Assembly: GCA_937906285.1 (NCBI GenBank) | Contig: CALCWL010000224.1 | Location: 1 to 6,850, forward strand | DNA from: an uncultured Rhodanobacter sp. | GTDB lineage: Bacteria > Pseudomonadota > Gammaproteobacteria > Xanthomonadales > Rhodanobacteraceae | Reading direction: 5' to 3' | Length of the DNA stretch: 6,850 bases | Shown here: piece by piece, positions 4,606-6,850 of the stretch | How the letters are laid out: the number at the start of each line of letters is the position of its first letter | Position numbering within the stretch: position 1 is the stretch's first letter | Notes under the pieces: generated by a model | What the model was told of the DNA's origin: nothing | What the model saw: only the letters and a program-made list of their open reading frames with translations | The model's database searches: none | Program-made: the position numbers and the translations under genes

Positions 4606-5982
4606 ATGACGGCCGAGTTCCTGTCGCGGATCCAGTTCGGTTTCGTGATGTCGTTCCACATCCTGTTTCCCGCGTTCACCATCGGCCTGGCGAGCTGGCT
4701 GGTGTTCCTGGAGGCGCTGTGGCTGCGTCGGCGCAGCGAGATGCTGCGCGACCTCTACTTCTTCTGGCTCAAGGTGTTTGCCGGTTCGTTCGGCCTGGGC
4801 GTGGTCTCGGGCATCGTGATGAGTTTCCAGTTCGGCACCAACTGGGCCGGCCTCTCCACCGTGGCCGGCAACGTGCTCGGGCCGCTGCTCAACTACGAGG
4901 TGATGACGGCGTTCTTCCTGGAAGCCACCTTCCTCGGCGTGATGCTGTTCGGCTGGAATCGCGTGGGCCACCGCACGCATTTCTTCGCCACCTGCATGGT
5001 CGCGCTGGGCACGCTGATCTCCAGCTTCTGGATCCTGGCGGCGAACAGCTGGATGCAGACGCCGCAGGGCTACGCGGTCGTCGACGGAGTGATCCATGCC
5101 ACCGACTGGTGGGCGGCGATCTTCAATCCGTCGTTCCCGACCCGGCTGGTGCACATGGTGCTGGCGTGCTTCCTGAGCACGGCGCTGGTGATCGGCGGCG
5201 TGGCGGCGTGGTATCTGTTGCGCGGCATCTGGCAGGACAAGGCGCGGCTGATGCTGCGCTGCGCGCTGGGCCTGGTGGCGGTGGCGGCCCCGCTGCAGAT
5301 CGTCGTGGGCGATCTCTCCGGCCTGGTGGTGCGCGCATACCAGCCGGCCAAACTGGCGGCGATCGAGGCGCGCTGGACTACCGCCAGCAGCGTGCCGCTG
5401 ACCCTGTTCGCGTGGCCGGACGAGCAGGCCGAACGCAACGACTACGCGCTGGACGTGCCGCATCTGGGCAGCCTGATCCTCACCCACAGCTGGGACGGCG
5501 AAGTGCAGGGCCTGAAGGACTTCCCCGTGGCCGATCGCCCGCCGGTGGCCGCGCCGTTCTTCAGCTTCCGCATCATGGTCGGCCTCGGCGTGCTGATGCT
5601 GGTGCTGGCGCTGGCGGGCGTGCTGCTGTGGTGGCGCCGGCGATTGTTCGAGCACCGCTGGTACCTGCGCTGCTGGATCGCGATGATGCCGGCCGGCTTC
5701 ATCGCCCTGCTCACCGGCTGGTACACCGCCGAGATCGGCCGCCAGCCGTGGGTGGTCTACGGCGTGATGCGCACGGCCGATGCCGCGAGCACGCTGGCCG
5801 TCTCCAGCGTGATGACGTCGCTGATCGTGTATTTCGTCACCTACATGATCCTGTTCGGCTTCGGCAGCTGGTACCTGTTCAAGGTGCTGCGCAGCGGCCC
5901 AGAGGCGGCGCCGCCGCGATTCGGTTTCGAGGCCACCGCCGCGCGGCCGCTGGCCGTGGCCGACGATCGCCGGGAGGAGTGA
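4606..5982 (+). CDS. cydA: Cytochrome bd-type quinol oxidase subunit I, cyanide-insensitive class
   Basis: The inner-membrane heme subunit of a bd-type oxidase, which oxidises quinol and reduces oxygen to water without pumping protons. The 458 residues, against 522 in E. coli CydA, reflect a short Q-loop: K249-LAAIEA-R256 is kept, but after GLKDFPVADRPP the chain returns at once to the membrane (PFFSFRIM, 317-324). This is the CioA-type pattern. Heme and proton-path residues are present: His18 (SFHILFP), His183 (LVHMVLA), Met324, Glu98 and Glu106 (NYEVMTAFFLEATFLG); GRQPW is at 378-382. About nine membrane helices are expected. ATG 4606 is chosen because AGG at 4595-4597 is 8 nt upstream and MTAEFLSRIQF is the family start; ATG 4600 is possible. 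It is followed 2 nt later by cydB. cioA would be an equally fair symbol. Confidence 0.95.
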   Translation: MTAEFLSRIQFGFVMSFHILFPAFTIGLASWLVFLEALWLRRRSEMLRDLYFFWLKVFAGSFGLGVVSGIVMSFQFGTNWAGLSTVAGNVLGPLLNYEVMTAFFLEATFLGVMLFGWNRVGHRTHFFATCMVALGTLISSFWILAANSWMQTPQGYAVVDGVIHATDWWAAIFNPSFPTRLVHMVLACFLSTALVIGGVAAWYLLRGIWQDKARLMLRCALGLVAVAAPLQIVVGDLSGLVVRAYQPAKLAAIEARWTTASSVPLTLFAWPDEQAERNDYALDVPHLGSLILTHSWDGEVQGLKDFPVADRPPVAAPFFSFRIMVGLGVLMLVLALAGVLLWWRRRLFEHRWYLRCWIAMMPAGFIALLTGWYTAEIGRQPWVVYGVMRTADAASTLAVSSVMTSLIVYFVTYMILFGFGSWYLFKVLRSGPEAAPPRFGFEATAARPLAVADDRREE

Positions 5983-5984
5983 AC

Positions 5985-6850
5985 ATGGAACTCTCCACGA
6001 CCCTGCCGGTGGTTTGGTTCCTGATCATCGGTTTCGCGATCATGATGTACGTGGTGCTGGACGGCTTCGTGCTGGGCATCGGCATCCTCACTCCGTTCGC
6101 CGACGACGAGGCGCAGCAGGAGCTGATGATGAACACCGCCGCGCCGATCTGGGATGGCAACGAGACCTGGCTGGTGATGGGCGGCGCCGGATTGATGGCG
6201 GCGTTTCCGCGCGCCTATGCGCTGATCCTGTCGAGTCTGTACCTGCCGGTGCTGGCCATGCTGATCGCGCTGATCTTCCGCGGCGTGGCGTTCGAGTTCC
6301 GCTTCCGCGCTCACCGCTCGCGACGCATCTGGGGCGTGGGGTTCCATGCGGGCTCGGTGGTTGCCGCGTTCGCCCAGGGGCTGATGCTGGGCGCGATCGT
6401 GGAAGGCATGCCCGCCGAGGGTGGCAAGTACCTGCATGGTGCCTTCGCCTGGTTCAGTCCGTTCGCGGTGATGACCGGCATGGCGCTGGTCTTCGGCTAC
6501 GGTCTGCTCGGCGCCACCTGGCTGGTGCTCAAGACCGAAGGTCGGCCGCAGCGCATCGCGCGCGACCTGACCCGCCCGCTGATGCTGGCGGTGATCGCCT
6601 TCATGATCATGGTGAGCGCGTGGCTGCCGTTCCTGGATTCGCGGTTGATGGACCGCTGGTTCGCGTGGCCGAACTTTCTCTACCTGTCGCCGCTGCCGGT
6701 CCTCACCGTGGTGGTCGCCGCGTGGTTGTGGCGCGCGGTGCTGGCCGATCGGGAGGTGGCGCCGTTCGTGCTCGCGCTGAGCTTCTTCGCGCTGGGTTTC
6801 CTCGGCCTGGTGGCCGGCATGTGGCCGAACATCGTGCCGCCCGACATGAG
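5985..6850 (+). CDS. cydB: Cytochrome bd-type quinol oxidase subunit II, 3' end beyond window
   Basis: The second integral membrane subunit of the oxidase, partner of CydA. The first 288 residues are present; the family usually has about 335-380. The N-terminal helix leads into the conserved LDGFVLGIGIL (25-35), then the diagnostic PIWDGNETWLVMGGAGLMAAFPRAYA (54-79), in which Asp57 corresponds to the conserved acidic residue of the WD motif. YLPVLAMLIALIFRGVAFEFRFR (86-108) is also typical. Several further hydrophobic helices follow. The ATG at 5985 has a strong Shine-Dalgarno, GGAGG at 5973-5977, embedded in the last codons of cydA, with 7-nt spacing; the intergenic gap is 2 nt, so the two are one transcription and translation unit. 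Any small CydX-like subunit gene would lie outside the window. Confidence 0.95.
   Translation, partial: MELSTTLPVVWFLIIGFAIMMYVVLDGFVLGIGILTPFADDEAQQELMMNTAAPIWDGNETWLVMGGAGLMAAFPRAYALILSSLYLPVLAMLIALIFRGVAFEFRFRAHRSRRIWGVGFHAGSVVAAFAQGLMLGAIVEGMPAEGGKYLHGAFAWFSPFAVMTGMALVFGYGLLGATWLVLKTEGRPQRIARDLTRPLMLAVIAFMIMVSAWLPFLDSRLMDRWFAWPNFLYLSPLPVLTVVVAAWLWRAVLADREVAPFVLALSFFALGFLGLVAGMWPNIVPPDM

Noticed and set aside
2710..5655. A 981-codon open frame on the minus strand, antisense to ygfB, pepP and cydA
   Set aside because: Its translation is dominated by His, Gln, Arg and Ala with no domain pattern, and it spans three well-identified genes on the other strand. It is what high-G+C codon use creates in the opposite frame.
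5841..6437. A 198-codon minus-strand open frame across the cydA-cydB junction
   Set aside because: It is rich in His, Gln and Arg and antisense to two clearly coding membrane-protein genes; a shadow frame.

Overview
The window is high-G+C gammaproteobacterial chromosome of a conserved housekeeping type. The order rpiA / EVE-domain gene / ygfA / 6S RNA / zapA / TIGR02449 gene, divergent from ygfB / pepP, together with a cydAB pair of the cyanide-insensitive class, fits the Xanthomonadales (for example the Rhodanobacter-Dyella-Frateuria group) best. A pseudomonad-like relative cannot be excluded from sequence alone. I see no insertion sequence, prophage, CRISPR array, tRNA or rRNA.

Layout. Positions 1-2500 are transcribed leftward. 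A small coiled-coil gene (TIGR02449 type) and zapA, both linked to cell division, come first. They are followed by a 6S RNA gene (ssrS) with its own near-consensus promoter, ygfA (5-formyltetrahydrofolate cyclo-ligase), an EVE-domain gene overlapping ygfA by 4 nt, and rpiA, whose 3' end leaves the window. Positions 2501-2608 are a divergent regulatory region with a perfect 22-bp palindrome at its centre. From 2609 everything reads rightward: ygfB and pepP (4-nt overlap), a 99-nt gap with several inverted repeats and a candidate promoter, then cydA and cydB (2-nt gap), with cydB running off the right edge.

How the genes fit together. ZapA and the small coiled-coil protein are the FtsZ-ring part. 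6S RNA followed by ygfA is an ancient linkage of a stationary-phase RNA-polymerase regulator with one-carbon metabolism. rpiA supplies ribose-5-phosphate for nucleotides. pepP is a proline aminopeptidase. CydAB is a quinol oxidase of the bacterial inner membrane, and here it follows pepP where many relatives carry ubiH.

No undescribed protein system is visible: every protein belongs to a known family. The least explained signals lie between genes. They are the 22-bp divergent palindrome, a perfect 12-bp inverted repeat whose distal arm covers the rpiA ribosome-binding region, a 41-nt near-perfect hairpin between 6S RNA and ygfA, a 14-bp palindrome just upstream of the 6S promoter, and a possibly leaderless promoter for the TIGR02449 gene.
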